From Thermodesulfobacteriota bacterium (GTDB lineage: Bacteria; Desulfobacterota; BSN033; UBA1163), in the NCBI GenBank assembly GCA_030017685.1, contig JASEHH010000014.1, forward strand, positions 1-48,222: DNA of 48,222 bases, read 5' to 3'. The number at the start of each line of letters is the position of its first letter. Within the stretch, counting starts at the first letter, position 1. Below the pieces are notes generated by a model. That model was not told the origin of the DNA. It saw only the letters and a program-made list of their open reading frames with translations, and searched no databases. Both the position numbers and the translations under genes were made by a program. This document shows, piece after piece, positions 31,169 to 39,315 of the stretch.

Positions 31169-31303
31169 GAATCACCAAATAGCAAGCACCCAATGGCGAA
31201 TAAGCTCCAATGAACGAAATTCCAAATGCCAGAGAAAAACGTTTCGGTCATTTGGTATCGGGGTCTGGAATCTATTTCGGATCTGTCATTTGGCATTAGG
31301 ATT
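31169..31303. repeat. Seven-base-periodic intergenic repeat, partly inverted
   Basis: On the minus strand the gap between the aldehyde oxidoreductase gene and the MoaD-like gene has 7-base units such as GCATTTG, GAATTTC, GTTCATT, GGAGCTT, ATTCGCC and ATTTGGT. The left half (AATGCCA, AATGACA) is roughly inverted to the right half, so the RNA could fold. The right edge runs close to the MoaD-like start codon. Similar arrays lie at 46461-46497 and 47986-48070. Confidence 0.5.
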
Positions 31304-31308
31304 TTGAC

Positions 31309-33231
31309 TTATGCCTTGCCAGGTTTTCTCAGCGGAGCAAGATCTTGATCAACATCCTCCAGCCCTAATTCCTTCAACTTTTGGCTCGTTGGGATGCTCG
31401 TTTCTTGATCCCATCCTCTCGCTTCGTAGTACTCATTGAGCATCTTCTCATAGATGGGGCGAAGGATTTCCCCTTTCCGTGGCCCCGCTGGCGCAGGCGT
31501 ATCGAGCATTCGCAGTGGAAGATAATCATCTTTCCTCTTTAACCCGCACCGAACGTTAAAGGCTTTTTCCACATTGTAAATTCTCTCCCCACACTGGAGC
31601 AGACGCTTCCCATCATACGGAGTCCCAGTCGCTGCGGTGAGCGCTTCAGCGATCAGATCCGGAAATTTGGAATCGGCGGCCATGAGACCTATCCATGTGA
31701 AGGCGAATTTGCAAAGGCCGAGTGAATCGAGGACTGCAGAATAGTTTTCAAACCAAGCATTCGCCTTTCCCTTGGCTTCTTCTGACTGAGGGTTCGCAGC
31801 CAACTCGGTGCCAAAAAGTTGAAGGGCTAAGTCTTTTCGACCAGATTCGTCAATGGCAGGGAAGGATTTGAGATGATCGCCACCTCGGGAAGCAGTCCCA
31901 TAGGCCAGTCCCCAGAGGAGACTACTGCGGCAGTCTCCCCAGCTGTGTCCATATCCCTTCACATCCGTGGTGAAACCTTCCGCCTCTTTCCCGAGTCTTT
32001 TTGTCAGACGATGAACACCCTCACCTAATACCTTTCCAGACCCTTCACTCCTTACTGTTTTGAAAAACATGGTTTCAATGGCATCCTGGTCTCCCCATTC
32101 CAGGGCTATCCCATCGGTTTCCTCCTTTTTCAACAGACCCCGTTGATAGGCCTCCATCGCCAGCCCAAGTGTATTTCCAAACTCCATCATGTCAATCCCA
32201 TATTGATTTGACAGATTTTGAAAGAAACAGACTGAGTTCATGTCATAATTGCCAAGGTTCGTACCAAACGCGGCGACGGCCACGAACTCAGGCTTCTCCC
32301 CTTTTTGGCCTTGATAACGTCCTTCCGTGACTTCGTGCCAGCTCGAACAATGGACTGGGCAGTTGAAGCAGGCCAAGTCTCTCACCTTCACTTTATCAAA
32401 GGCTTGCGTACTTAGCCTTGCAAAAAGATCCTCGGGGAGACCGATTTCCTGGCGGTTCTTGACGGGCAGCTTTCCATGGGCCTGATAAGAGTGCTGGATC
32501 AGCATTGTTCCATAAGCGGCAAACCGTTCGAACCCTGGGTGGCTTTTGATCGCCTTCATCATTTTTTCAACGATCTCCTCCGAGGCTTCAGGATCATTAA
32601 TCTTGACATCCTTGCTTCCGGTGACGGCAATTCCCTTCAAATTCTTAGAGGCAAAAACGGTTCCCATGCCGGTCTTTCCACAGGCCCGGTAGCGATTGAT
32701 GATCACCGTTCCGTAAAGGATGCCGTTTTCAGCGGCGGGTCCGATCAAGGCCGTCTTCAGTTCCCGGTCCCCGTGAATCTTTTTGAGCAGTTCATCGGCC
32801 TCCCACGTGCTCTTTCCCCAAAGTGGCCGTGCGTCGCGGATCTCTATCTGATCGTTGTCGATCCATAGATAGACGGGCTCTTTTGCCTTTCCCCGGATGA
32901 CCAGATGGTCATATCCGGCAAATTTCAACTCCGGCCCGAAGTCCCCTCCGGCATTGCTGTCCCCAAAAATACCGGTGACCGGAGATTTAGCGGTAATCTC
33001 AATCCTTCCCGACGACGGAACAATCGTGCCGACGAGTGGACCCACACCCAAAATCACGACTGCACTCGGATCGAGGGAGTCCATCTCCGGGGGGATGTTC
33101 TCGTATAGGAGGCGGGCGTTCACCCCGGCTCCACCAAGGTAATCCTCGTAAAGGTAATTGGGCAAGGGTTCCTTCTTGACCCTTCGTTCGGTGAGATCGA
33201 TATAGACCATGGTCCCCATGCGGCCGAACAT
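31309..33231 (-). CDS. Aldehyde:ferredoxin oxidoreductase family, tungsten type
   Basis: 640 aa. The family binds a bis-pterin tungsten centre plus one [4Fe-4S] cluster and interconverts aldehydes and acids. Cluster ligands are visible at Cys288, Cys291, Cys295 and the distal Cys507. Pterin-binding segments appear as GGAGVNAR (about 33-40), GIFGDSNAGGDFGPELKFAG (about 87-106) and ASRGGDHL (about 447-454). The ferredoxin gene lies 8 bases upstream, and the MoaD-like gene follows. Size and order fit the AorA/AorB pair of aromatic aldehyde oxidoreductases. An FAD subunit (AorC), which some of these use for NAD+ reduction, is not adjacent. Substrate likely an aromatic aldehyde or acid (inference). 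Confidence 0.9.
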   Translation of the reverse strand: MFGRMGTMVYIDLTERRVKKEPLPNYLYEDYLGGAGVNARLLYENIPPEMDSLDPSAVVILGVGPLVGTIVPSSGRIEITAKSPVTGIFGDSNAGGDFGPELKFAGYDHLVIRGKAKEPVYLWIDNDQIEIRDARPLWGKSTWEADELLKKIHGDRELKTALIGPAAENGILYGTVIINRYRACGKTGMGTVFASKNLKGIAVTGSKDVKINDPEASEEIVEKMMKAIKSHPGFERFAAYGTMLIQHSYQAHGKLPVKNRQEIGLPEDLFARLSTQAFDKVKVRDLACFNCPVHCSSWHEVTEGRYQGQKGEKPEFVAVAAFGTNLGNYDMNSVCFFQNLSNQYGIDMMEFGNTLGLAMEAYQRGLLKKEETDGIALEWGDQDAIETMFFKTVRSEGSGKVLGEGVHRLTKRLGKEAEGFTTDVKGYGHSWGDCRSSLLWGLAYGTASRGGDHLKSFPAIDESGRKDLALQLFGTELAANPQSEEAKGKANAWFENYSAVLDSLGLCKFAFTWIGLMAADSKFPDLIAEALTAATGTPYDGKRLLQCGERIYNVEKAFNVRCGLKRKDDYLPLRMLDTPAPAGPRKGEILRPIYEKMLNEYYEARGWDQETSIPTSQKLKELGLEDVDQDLAPLRKPGKA

Positions 33232-33239
33232 AAACCCTC

Positions 33240-33722
33240 CTATTTGACAGAATCAGCCATTTTCTTCGCAAATTGATATCGCTTTTCTACCTCAGTCTTT
33301 TCTACTTTTTCGTAAGAGAGAGCACCGGTTTCACAGTACTTGACGCAATACGGATCTCCTTGGCATAGGGTGCATTTGATTAATTTTTTCTCGGAGGTAA
33401 GGGTCAAAGCGCCGAACGGGCAGATATTCATGCAGAGGTTACATCCGATACATCGACGGTCATCGATGATGCGCGCCCCTGTATCCAGATCTTCCCGGAG
33501 GGCTTTAGTCGGGCAGACTTTCATGCAAGCAGCCTCGGTGCACTGTTGACAGACGGTCGGGACATTGAGCCCGAATTCTTCAAACTTGATGATACGGATC
33601 CTCGATTTGGTGGGGTTTATGAGTCTGAAGTGCTTAAAGGAACAGCGGATCTCGCAGGCCCGACACCCCGTGCATTTATTTAAATCAAACGAAAGTACTT
33701 TGTGATCCATGTTCCTGGCCAT
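33240..33722 (-). CDS. Four-cluster ferredoxin (electron-transfer subunit of the aldehyde oxidoreductase)
   Basis: 160 aa with four [4Fe-4S] motifs: C17-x2-C20-x2-C23-x3-C27, C-Q-Q-C...C-x3-C-P, C-I-G-C-N-L-C-x3-C-P and C-T-L-C...C-x3-C. This is the DmsB/HycB-like arrangement used to wire oxidoreductases. No Tat or Sec signal, so it is cytoplasmic. It lies 18 bases after livF set 3 and 8 bases before the aldehyde oxidoreductase gene. It presumably takes electrons from the tungsten subunit. Confidence 0.9.
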   Translation of the reverse strand: MARNMDHKVLSFDLNKCTGCRACEIRCSFKHFRLINPTKSRIRIIKFEEFGLNVPTVCQQCTEAACMKVCPTKALREDLDTGARIIDDRRCIGCNLCMNICPFGALTLTSEKKLIKCTLCQGDPYCVKYCETGALSYEKVEKTEVEKRYQFAKKMADSVK

Positions 33723-33740
33723 GCCTCCGCCTCCTCACCT

Positions 33741-34442
33741 TTAGAAGCCCATAAATTCGGAACTAACATTTTTCACCTCGTTCTTATTACCTTGGTAGAC
33801 AATATGCCCATTCCTAAGGACGTAGACCTTTTGGCAGATGCCCAAAGCGTGGTTGACATTCTGTTCCACCAGAAGGATGGTGGTTTGAAATTGTTCATTG
33901 ATCCTCCGAATGCTCTCAAAGACCTTATCCACATAAAGAGGAGAGAGTCCTCCGGAAGGTTCGTCAATCAGGAAGAGTTTGGGGGAAAGCATCAGTGACA
34001 TTCCGAGAGAGAGCATCTGCCGTTCTCCCCCGCTCAGCACCCCTCCCCTCAGGGTGCAACGGTTTTTCAATGCGGGAAAGAGGCTTAAAACCTTTTCAAC
34101 ATTCTCCCTCACCTTCTTGGAGTCTCGCTCCCGATGGCCGGCGACCTCCAAATTCTCCACCACGGTTAACCGTTTGAAAACCTCTCCGCCTTGGGGACAA
34201 TAGACAATCCCGTAACCGACTCTCAAGTGTGGCGGGAGATGAGTGATATCATCGCCTTCAAATTTGATTTGTCCCTTTTCTGACTCGATTAAGCCAAGGA
34301 TGGCCTTTAACAGGGTAGTCTTCCCCGCACCATTGTGACCTACCAAGGCGACCACTTCCCTGTGCGCCATGGCCATGGAGATCTGGTTCAGGACCTTTTT
34401 CTTGCCGTATGAGACTTCGACTCCGTCTAGTGTTAAGTGCAC
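33741..34442 (-). CDS. livF: Branched-chain amino acid-type ABC transporter ATPase LivF (set 3)
   Basis: 233 aa. Walker A GHNGAGKTT (about residues 34-42), signature LSGGERQM (about 138), Walker B LFLIDEPSGGL and H-loop LVEQN. The start is GTG 34442 with GGGGAGG upstream, overlapping the end of livG by 10 bases. It closes Liv set 3 and is followed after 18 bases by the ferredoxin, so transporter and catabolic genes appear to be one transcript. Substrate unknown. Confidence 0.9.
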   Translation of the reverse strand: MHLTLDGVEVSYGKKKVLNQISMAMAHREVVALVGHNGAGKTTLLKAILGLIESEKGQIKFEGDDITHLPPHLRVGYGIVYCPQGGEVFKRLTVVENLEVAGHRERDSKKVRENVEKVLSLFPALKNRCTLRGGVLSGGERQMLSLGMSLMLSPKLFLIDEPSGGLSPLYVDKVFESIRRINEQFQTTILLVEQNVNHALGICQKVYVLRNGHIVYQGNKNEVKNVSSEFMGF

Positions 34443-35245
34443 AAGACCTCCCCTTTTTTACGATTCCCAGATAGCGAAGTCCCGAGGAAGGCCTCGACCA
34501 GTTTTGGGTTTGCCTTGATGTCTTCCGGTTTTCCGTGGGCAATCCCGTGTCCTTCGACCAACAGGTGGATCTCGTCAGAGATATTCATGACGACATCCAT
34601 ATTATGCTCGACCAGGAGGATGGTCCGCCTTTGACTTTTGACCAACCGGATCATCAGATCGATAAGACGGACAATCTCCTCCCGATGTAATCCCACGGTG
34701 GGTTCATCCATGAGGAGAAGATCAGGGTTACTTGCGAGAACCCGTGCCACGCTCAGGAACCTCTGCTGGCCGTGAGATAGATCTTGGGCCAGGTCACTCC
34801 CCCGATCGGCAAGCCCTACAAACTCAAGAATCTCGATCGCTTTCTCCTTATTTTTCTTCTCCTCTTCAAAAGCTGCCTTGGTTCTAAGGAGGGCATGGTG
34901 TACCCGTTCTCCTTTTTGGCTTGGGAAGCCTATGAGAATATTCTCAAGAACAGAAAGGCGATTGAAGACGCGCGGTTCCTGAAATGTCCGGCCGATCCCG
35001 ATCCGAGCAATGGTGGTGGGGGGAAGCGCAAGGATGGACTGATTTTTGTAGTAGATCTTGCCCGAAGTGGGTTGCAGCAACCCGGTAATCAGGTTGAAAA
35101 TCGTTGTCTTACCCGCCCCATTGGGACCGATCAGGCTGGTGATCGAACATTCAGCCGCTTCCATGTAAACATTGTCGACGGCCTTAAGTCCACCAAAATA
35201 TTTCGTCAGGCCTTGAATAACTAGGACGCTCCGATTCCCACTCAT
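34433..35245 (-). CDS. livG: Branched-chain amino acid-type ABC transporter ATPase LivG (set 3)
   Basis: 270 aa. Walker A GPNGAGKTT, canonical signature LSHGQQRFLSVAR, Walker B LLLMDEPTVGL and H-loop LVEHNM. Unlike LivG of sets 1 and 2, all consensus positions are normal, so set 3 belongs to a different LivG branch. The ATG overlaps the livM stop (ATGA). The C-terminus extends past the usual AFLGT ending by about 15 residues. Cytoplasmic partner of LivF set 3. Confidence 0.9.
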   Translation of the reverse strand: MSGNRSVLVIQGLTKYFGGLKAVDNVYMEAAECSITSLIGPNGAGKTTIFNLITGLLQPTSGKIYYKNQSILALPPTTIARIGIGRTFQEPRVFNRLSVLENILIGFPSQKGERVHHALLRTKAAFEEEKKNKEKAIEILEFVGLADRGSDLAQDLSHGQQRFLSVARVLASNPDLLLMDEPTVGLHREEIVRLIDLMIRLVKSQRRTILLVEHNMDVVMNISDEIHLLVEGHGIAHGKPEDIKANPKLVEAFLGTSLSGNRKKGEVLCT

Positions 35246-36108
35246 ACCTTATATTCTCCTACGAGGCCTTGGGGACGAAAGAGCATGAAAAAGATAAGGA
35301 GAAATCCGTAAAACATTTGCTGAATGGGTGGGGCCACCTCACTCGGGATATTGAGAAACCGGAGCGCTTCAGGGAAGAGGATGAGAAGAATGGTTCCCAA
35401 GACAGAGCCCTTGAGGGACCCGCTTCCACCGATGATGACGATGGTCACGATCAAAATCGACTCCGAGAGGGAGAAACTCACCGGATGGAGGGTAGTAAAG
35501 TAGTGAGCGTGTAAGGAGCCCGCTAAGGCTGCAAACCCACTCGAGATAGCAAAGACGATGACTTTGTAGTGCACAATATTTTTTCCGAGAACCAGGGTGG
35601 CAATCTCATCCTCGCGGATCGCCTTAAGAACCCTTCCAAAAGGAGAAACCAATAGTCTATGAATGATTCCGTAAGAGGCCAAACTGATTAAACCGTAGAG
35701 GAACAGATATCCTAGATTCGAGGAGATAGATATCCCCAGGAAACTGGGGTTTGATATCCCGTAGAGGCCAAAGGGGCCTCTCGTGACCGAGACCCAGTTA
35801 TAGAGCACGCCCGAGATCATCATTTGAAACCCAAGGACGGCGAGAATGAAGTAATCTCCACCCAAACGGAGCGTCACCAGAGCTAGAACGATTCCGATCA
35901 GCATGGCCAAGAGGATGGGAATTCCGGTGGCCGCCCAAAATGAGAGCCCGAGTTTGAGACCCAGGAGAGAAGAGGCATAGGCACCGATACCAAAAAAAGC
36001 TGCCTGGGCTAAGGAGAAGAGTCCTGTAAAGCCGACGAGAATGTTGAGTGAAACAGTAAGGATAACGTAAATGCAGATCAGAATAAGAAGGTGGAAAACA
36101 TAGTCCAA
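35242..36108 (-). CDS. livM: Branched-chain amino acid-type ABC transporter permease LivM (set 3)
   Basis: 288 aa from TTG 36108. GAGGAG lies 7 bases upstream, and the start is 2 bases after the livH stop. A longer frame to 36336 overlaps livH and reads as nonsense, so it is rejected. LivM marks are G-F-T-G-L-F-S-L-A-Q-A-A-F-F-G-I-G-A-Y, the coupling segment LKAIREDEIATLVLGKN, and the end motif G-G-S-G-S-L-K-G-S. Inner-membrane partner of LivH set 3. Confidence 0.88.
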   Translation of the reverse strand: MDYVFHLLILICIYVILTVSLNILVGFTGLFSLAQAAFFGIGAYASSLLGLKLGLSFWAATGIPILLAMLIGIVLALVTLRLGGDYFILAVLGFQMMISGVLYNWVSVTRGPFGLYGISNPSFLGISISSNLGYLFLYGLISLASYGIIHRLLVSPFGRVLKAIREDEIATLVLGKNIVHYKVIVFAISSGFAALAGSLHAHYFTTLHPVSFSLSESILIVTIVIIGGSGSLKGSVLGTILLILFPEALRFLNIPSEVAPPIQQMFYGFLLIFFMLFRPQGLVGEYKV

Positions 36109-36110
36109 TG

Positions 36111-36986
36111 TTAAGCTCCTCGCGAAGCGATCATCTTCCCGAAGATCCCTTTGGGTCGGAAGACGAGGAAAAGAATGAGGAGACCGAAGGTGATTGTACC
36201 TTGCCATTGGGCTGAGATCTTGAGCACGCTCAGGTTCTGGACCAGGCCCACGAGCAGAGCCGCAACTCCAGCACCCGGGAGATAACCTACGCTCCCAATG
36301 ATGACTGCCACGGCAGCGATCAAAACGGCATCCCACCCCATGATGGGCGTAACGCCCACATCGAGACCGACAAAAATACCAGCCACTCCGGCGAGAGCAG
36401 CCCCCAAGATAGTGATGAAAAGGTAGAGGCGACGGGTCTCCAGTCCGATGATCAATGCCAACTCCGGATGATCAGAAAGCGCTCGGATCATCTTCCCCAC
36501 CCGAGTCTTTGCAAAAAGAAGGTGGAGCAACGGAAAGATGATCAGGCAACAAAGAATCACCGTCATGTGAAGCTGGGTGATCACCAACGAACCAATCTGG
36601 TAGGCCTTGAGAGGCTCTTCGGTAATCAACTTGGGGATCGCTCCAAACAAGAGGATCAGCCCATTTTCGACCACAATAAAAATTCCCAGGGAGGAAATCA
36701 GGAACGCAGCTAAGCTCACCTTTCTTTCCCTTAGAGGCCGATAACCCCGGACTTCAATAGCGATCCCGAGAAGGATAGATAGTGTAATGGCAAAAAGGAT
36801 GGCAACCGGCAAAGGAAGGTTCATCCCCTTAACAACAAAGTAGAGGGTATAACCGGATAAAGTGAAAACCGCTCCGTGAGCGAGATGGAAAATATGGGTG
36901 GAGTTGTAAATGAGAGCAAAACCTACCGCCATCAGGGCATAGATGGCGCCTGACACCACACCATTCACAATCAGTTGGAGGACCAT
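36111..36986 (-). CDS. livH: Branched-chain amino acid-type ABC transporter permease LivH (set 3)
   Basis: 291 aa. It opens with VLQLIVNGVVSGAIYALMAV and the LivH motif F-A-L-I-Y-N-S-T-H-I-F-H-L-A-H-G (about residues 23-38). The coupling segment is DHPELALIIGLE (about 172-183). Several hydrophobic helices place it in the inner membrane. It follows the set 3 binding protein after 33 bases, in the standard binding protein-H-M-G-F order. Confidence 0.9.
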   Translation of the reverse strand: MVLQLIVNGVVSGAIYALMAVGFALIYNSTHIFHLAHGAVFTLSGYTLYFVVKGMNLPLPVAILFAITLSILLGIAIEVRGYRPLRERKVSLAAFLISSLGIFIVVENGLILLFGAIPKLITEEPLKAYQIGSLVITQLHMTVILCCLIIFPLLHLLFAKTRVGKMIRALSDHPELALIIGLETRRLYLFITILGAALAGVAGIFVGLDVGVTPIMGWDAVLIAAVAVIIGSVGYLPGAGVAALLVGLVQNLSVLKISAQWQGTITFGLLILFLVFRPKGIFGKMIASRGA

Positions 36987-37019
36987 CTTTGGCTCTTGAC
37001 CTAGAAGATTTTCGTGCGC

Positions 37020-38111
37020 CTATTGGTGTTTCATGAATTTCCCGTCCTTGACCATCTTGATGATCGGAGGTTTAATCACATCCCGTTCTGGGCCGTAGGT
37101 GATCGCCCCCGTTATTCCGGGATAGTCTTTAATCTCGATCAGTGACTTTCGGATGCCTTCTGCTGTGTAGCCTCCCTTTTCGATGGCTATGGTGAGGGTA
37201 TACATGGTGTCATAGTAAAGGGCTCCCCAGATTTCACCTTCCTCGTTATACTTCGACTTGTATTTGTCCAGGAAACTCTGCTGAATATCAAGATAACCGT
37301 AAATGGCACCATTGGCGGCCGAGCCGGCTGTCTGGAGCCAGACGGGTGACTCAATGGGGTCCGCATAGAACTGGAGGTTGACCCCCGACTCAACGAGTTG
37401 TTTCATGGCAAGGCCTCCCTGTCGAGCAAAAGCGGCTATATAAATAGAATCGGGGTTAGCATTCTTTATCTTGATGATGGGGGATCGGTAATCGACCCCT
37501 TCCTCGGCAAGCATCTCCATTCCCACGACTGTTCCACCCAGTTCTTCAAAACGTTTCTTCACACCTTCGGCAATTCTCCGAGTCGACTCATTTTGGAAAA
37601 AGAGGATGCCCAGTTTTCTCTTTCCCTGCTGCTTGTAGGCAAAATCGACAACTGCCATGGCGCTCGGAACGGTGTTGATACAATTTCTAAAGCTCCATTT
37701 CGACATCTTGGCAATATCAGGATGGGTGCTGAGGGATGTGATGAAAACGGTATTCTCCTTATCCGCCACGGGGATCATCGCAAGAGCTGTTGCGGTTAAA
37801 GAACCCACGACCACTGGAACCCTATCCACGCTGATCAGCTTCTTAATCGCTGAGACGGCTGCGGTCGGAGTTCCCTTGTCATCTTCCCATATGGGAGCAA
37901 TTTTGCTTCCTTTAATGCCTCCTTTCGCATTGATCTCCTCAATCGCCAGATCAACCCCTTTCTTCATGTAAGTGCCATAGAATGCGGCTGGTCCTGTCAA
38001 ACACGATACGATGCCAATCTTAATTTCCTGGGCAGCCGAATCGTGGGGAGTGGGGAAAAGAACGAAATGGAGAAAGAAGGCACACAGAACGACTTTCATC
38101 ATCTTATCCAT
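37020..38111 (-). CDS. Periplasmic ABC solute-binding protein, LivK-like (set 3)
   Basis: 363 aa from ATG 38111. AAGGAGG lies 7-8 bases upstream; the ATG at 38153 adds only a poor N-terminus. The signal peptide is MDKMMKVVLCAFF and following hydrophobic residues, with cleavage near SAAQE. Mature Liv-class marks are I-K-I-G-I-V-S-C-L-T-G-P-A-A-F-Y-G and G-x-x-L-A-I-E-E-I-N-A-K-G-G-I. It is different in sequence from the other three binding proteins and so likely binds another ligand. As first gene of the long catabolic run it may carry the main promoter in the 327-base gap before it. Confidence 0.9.
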   Translation of the reverse strand: MDKMMKVVLCAFFLHFVLFPTPHDSAAQEIKIGIVSCLTGPAAFYGTYMKKGVDLAIEEINAKGGIKGSKIAPIWEDDKGTPTAAVSAIKKLISVDRVPVVVGSLTATALAMIPVADKENTVFITSLSTHPDIAKMSKWSFRNCINTVPSAMAVVDFAYKQQGKRKLGILFFQNESTRRIAEGVKKRFEELGGTVVGMEMLAEEGVDYRSPIIKIKNANPDSIYIAAFARQGGLAMKQLVESGVNLQFYADPIESPVWLQTAGSAANGAIYGYLDIQQSFLDKYKSKYNEEGEIWGALYYDTMYTLTIAIEKGGYTAEGIRKSLIEIKDYPGITGAITYGPERDVIKPPIIKMVKDGKFMKHQ

Positions 38112-38438
38112 AACGATCCTCCTTACGAGTGGAATAGTGTTACTAGGGAGCAATTTCTATGCCAATACAAAAACCCCCTGATTCCCAAACCATGTCCTGT
38201 TGGGGGAAGGTGAGAAAAACCCTTATTCCGTTGGAGAAGGGATGCTTTAATAATGAGCGAAATCGATTTCTTTTGTTGCCACTTCAGGAGGGATCATCCA
38301 TCGACGGTCTTTCATCACTTTACTTAATTCAACATGGAAATCAATCTTCAATAAATGAGGAATCACTCTGGTCCATTTCTTCAGGGCATGCCAATTTGAC
38401 ATGCCAAAACAGAGCAATCATGACAATCTGGCTTGGTT
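38112..38438. other. Gene-free stretch upstream of the set 3 operon
   Basis: No coding sequence is supported on either strand. The only notable structure is two copies of CATGCCAA with a 13-base period (38387-38394 and 38400-38407), which read TTGGCATG...TTGGCATG on the minus strand. The spacing, a little over one helical turn, suits a dimeric regulator. A sigma-54 promoter reading of TGGCATG...TTGG fails at the -12 GC. No other convincing promoter was found by eye. Confidence 0.35.
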
Positions 38439-39050
38439 CTAATGTTCCGGGGCTTCGGGTTTTTTCGTATAACAAACTCGTGCGATTCTCTCCTTTAGGT
38501 TCCAATATTTCCCACCGCCAGGCAGATAGACAAAGGGTCTACACTTTTCCATGTCGATCGTTTCTCTGAAGGCTGGATCTCCAGTCCCTTCAATATCTGA
38601 TAGAAGGACTTCCTCATTGACCTGGACAGCGACGACCTCGCCGACAAAGCAGTCATGAGAACCGAGATAAAGGACCTGAACGACCTTGCATTCCAAATTG
38701 ACAGGACACTCTTTAATCACGGGGGGCTTCACCCGAGCGGCCGGGAGGGGGGTCAGGTTTGCGACACTGAACTTATCTTCCTCACTGCCAGAAACATTGC
38801 CACAATAGTCTGTTGCCCAGATAAGCTCTTCGGTGGGGATGTTAATGACAAACTCCCCCGTTTCGGAGATCAATCCATAAGAATATTTTGAAGGTTGGAT
38901 GCTTATTCCCAAAAGGGGAGGTTTGGAACAGAGGATCCCTCCCCATGAGATGGTAATAATGTTAAGCTTTCCCGTCTTAGATATACAAGTGACGAGAAAG
39001 GCAGGAGCAGGGTAAAGGAGAGTCGCCGGAGCGATGATTTACTTAACCAT
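38439..39050 (-). pseudogene. Flavin reductase-like (FMN-binding split barrel) gene with a stop at codon 4
   Basis: ATG 39050 has a GAGAGG ribosome site and reads M-V-K, then TAA (39041-39039). The same frame continues with a full flavin-reductase-like protein: PATLLYPAPAFLVTC, TISWGG, GISIQPSKYSYGLI, GEFVINIP and C-x2-V near DYCGNVSG. This is the flavin reductase/FMN-binding split-barrel family of about 200 aa. No ATG, GTG or TTG lies between the stop and TTG 38912, which would remove about 45 residues of the barrel. A single base change explains the loss. Functional only if translation restarts or the stop is an assembly error. Confidence 0.6.
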
Positions 39051-39245
39051 GGAAAACCTCTCCAAATTCCGATAAGAGGCTTCCACTGAACCCTCAATTC
39101 CTCTTCGAGACCTCATAAAATATGACATGGGTATGCTCAGCAGGTGCCTTTGCAATCTCCTCCATTGCTTGAGTGAAGGCCTTGATAAGGGCTTCTTCTG
39201 TTCCGCTGTTCTTCCCTCAAGCATATGAATATGTATGACCGGCAT
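39043..39245 (-). pseudogene. 4-oxalocrotonate-tautomerase-like gene, frameshifted and with a nonsense codon
   Basis: ATG 39245 has AAGGAGG upstream and reads MPVIHIHMLEGRTAEQKK with the catalytic Pro next to Met. One G is then missing after AAGAAG. The other frame continues ALIKAFTQAMEEIAKAP and THVIFYEVSKRN, then TGA (39096-39094) where the family has Trp (K-x-N-W-G). After the stop the frame goes on GFSGSLLSE, as expected for the tail. So there are two independent lesions, a 1-base deletion and TGG to TGA. The rest is close to family consensus, so decay is recent. It is a better-preserved paralogue of the copy at 5482-5645. Confidence 0.7.
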
Positions 39246-39315
39246 GGCAATTCCTCCTTCTTCAAGTCCTCCGACTTTCAATTTGGGCGCTTGAGTTACC
39301 CCTTTCTTTCCATGT

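Noticed and set aside
36109-36336. N-terminal extension of LivM set 3
   Set aside because: It is an out-of-frame reading of livH; TTG 36108 after GAGGAG gives the normal LivM N-terminus.
20507-39096. Stop-codon reassignment explaining the in-frame TAA and TGA codons
   Set aside because: TAA, TGA and TAG all end intact genes in the window (binding protein set 1, livG set 1 and livF set 1), and frameshifts occur as well; decay or errors explain the data better.
38903-39281. Two short minus-strand ORFs (64 and 80 aa) near the tautomerase
   Set aside because: They are out-of-frame readings of the flavin-reductase N-terminus and of the frameshifted tautomerase.
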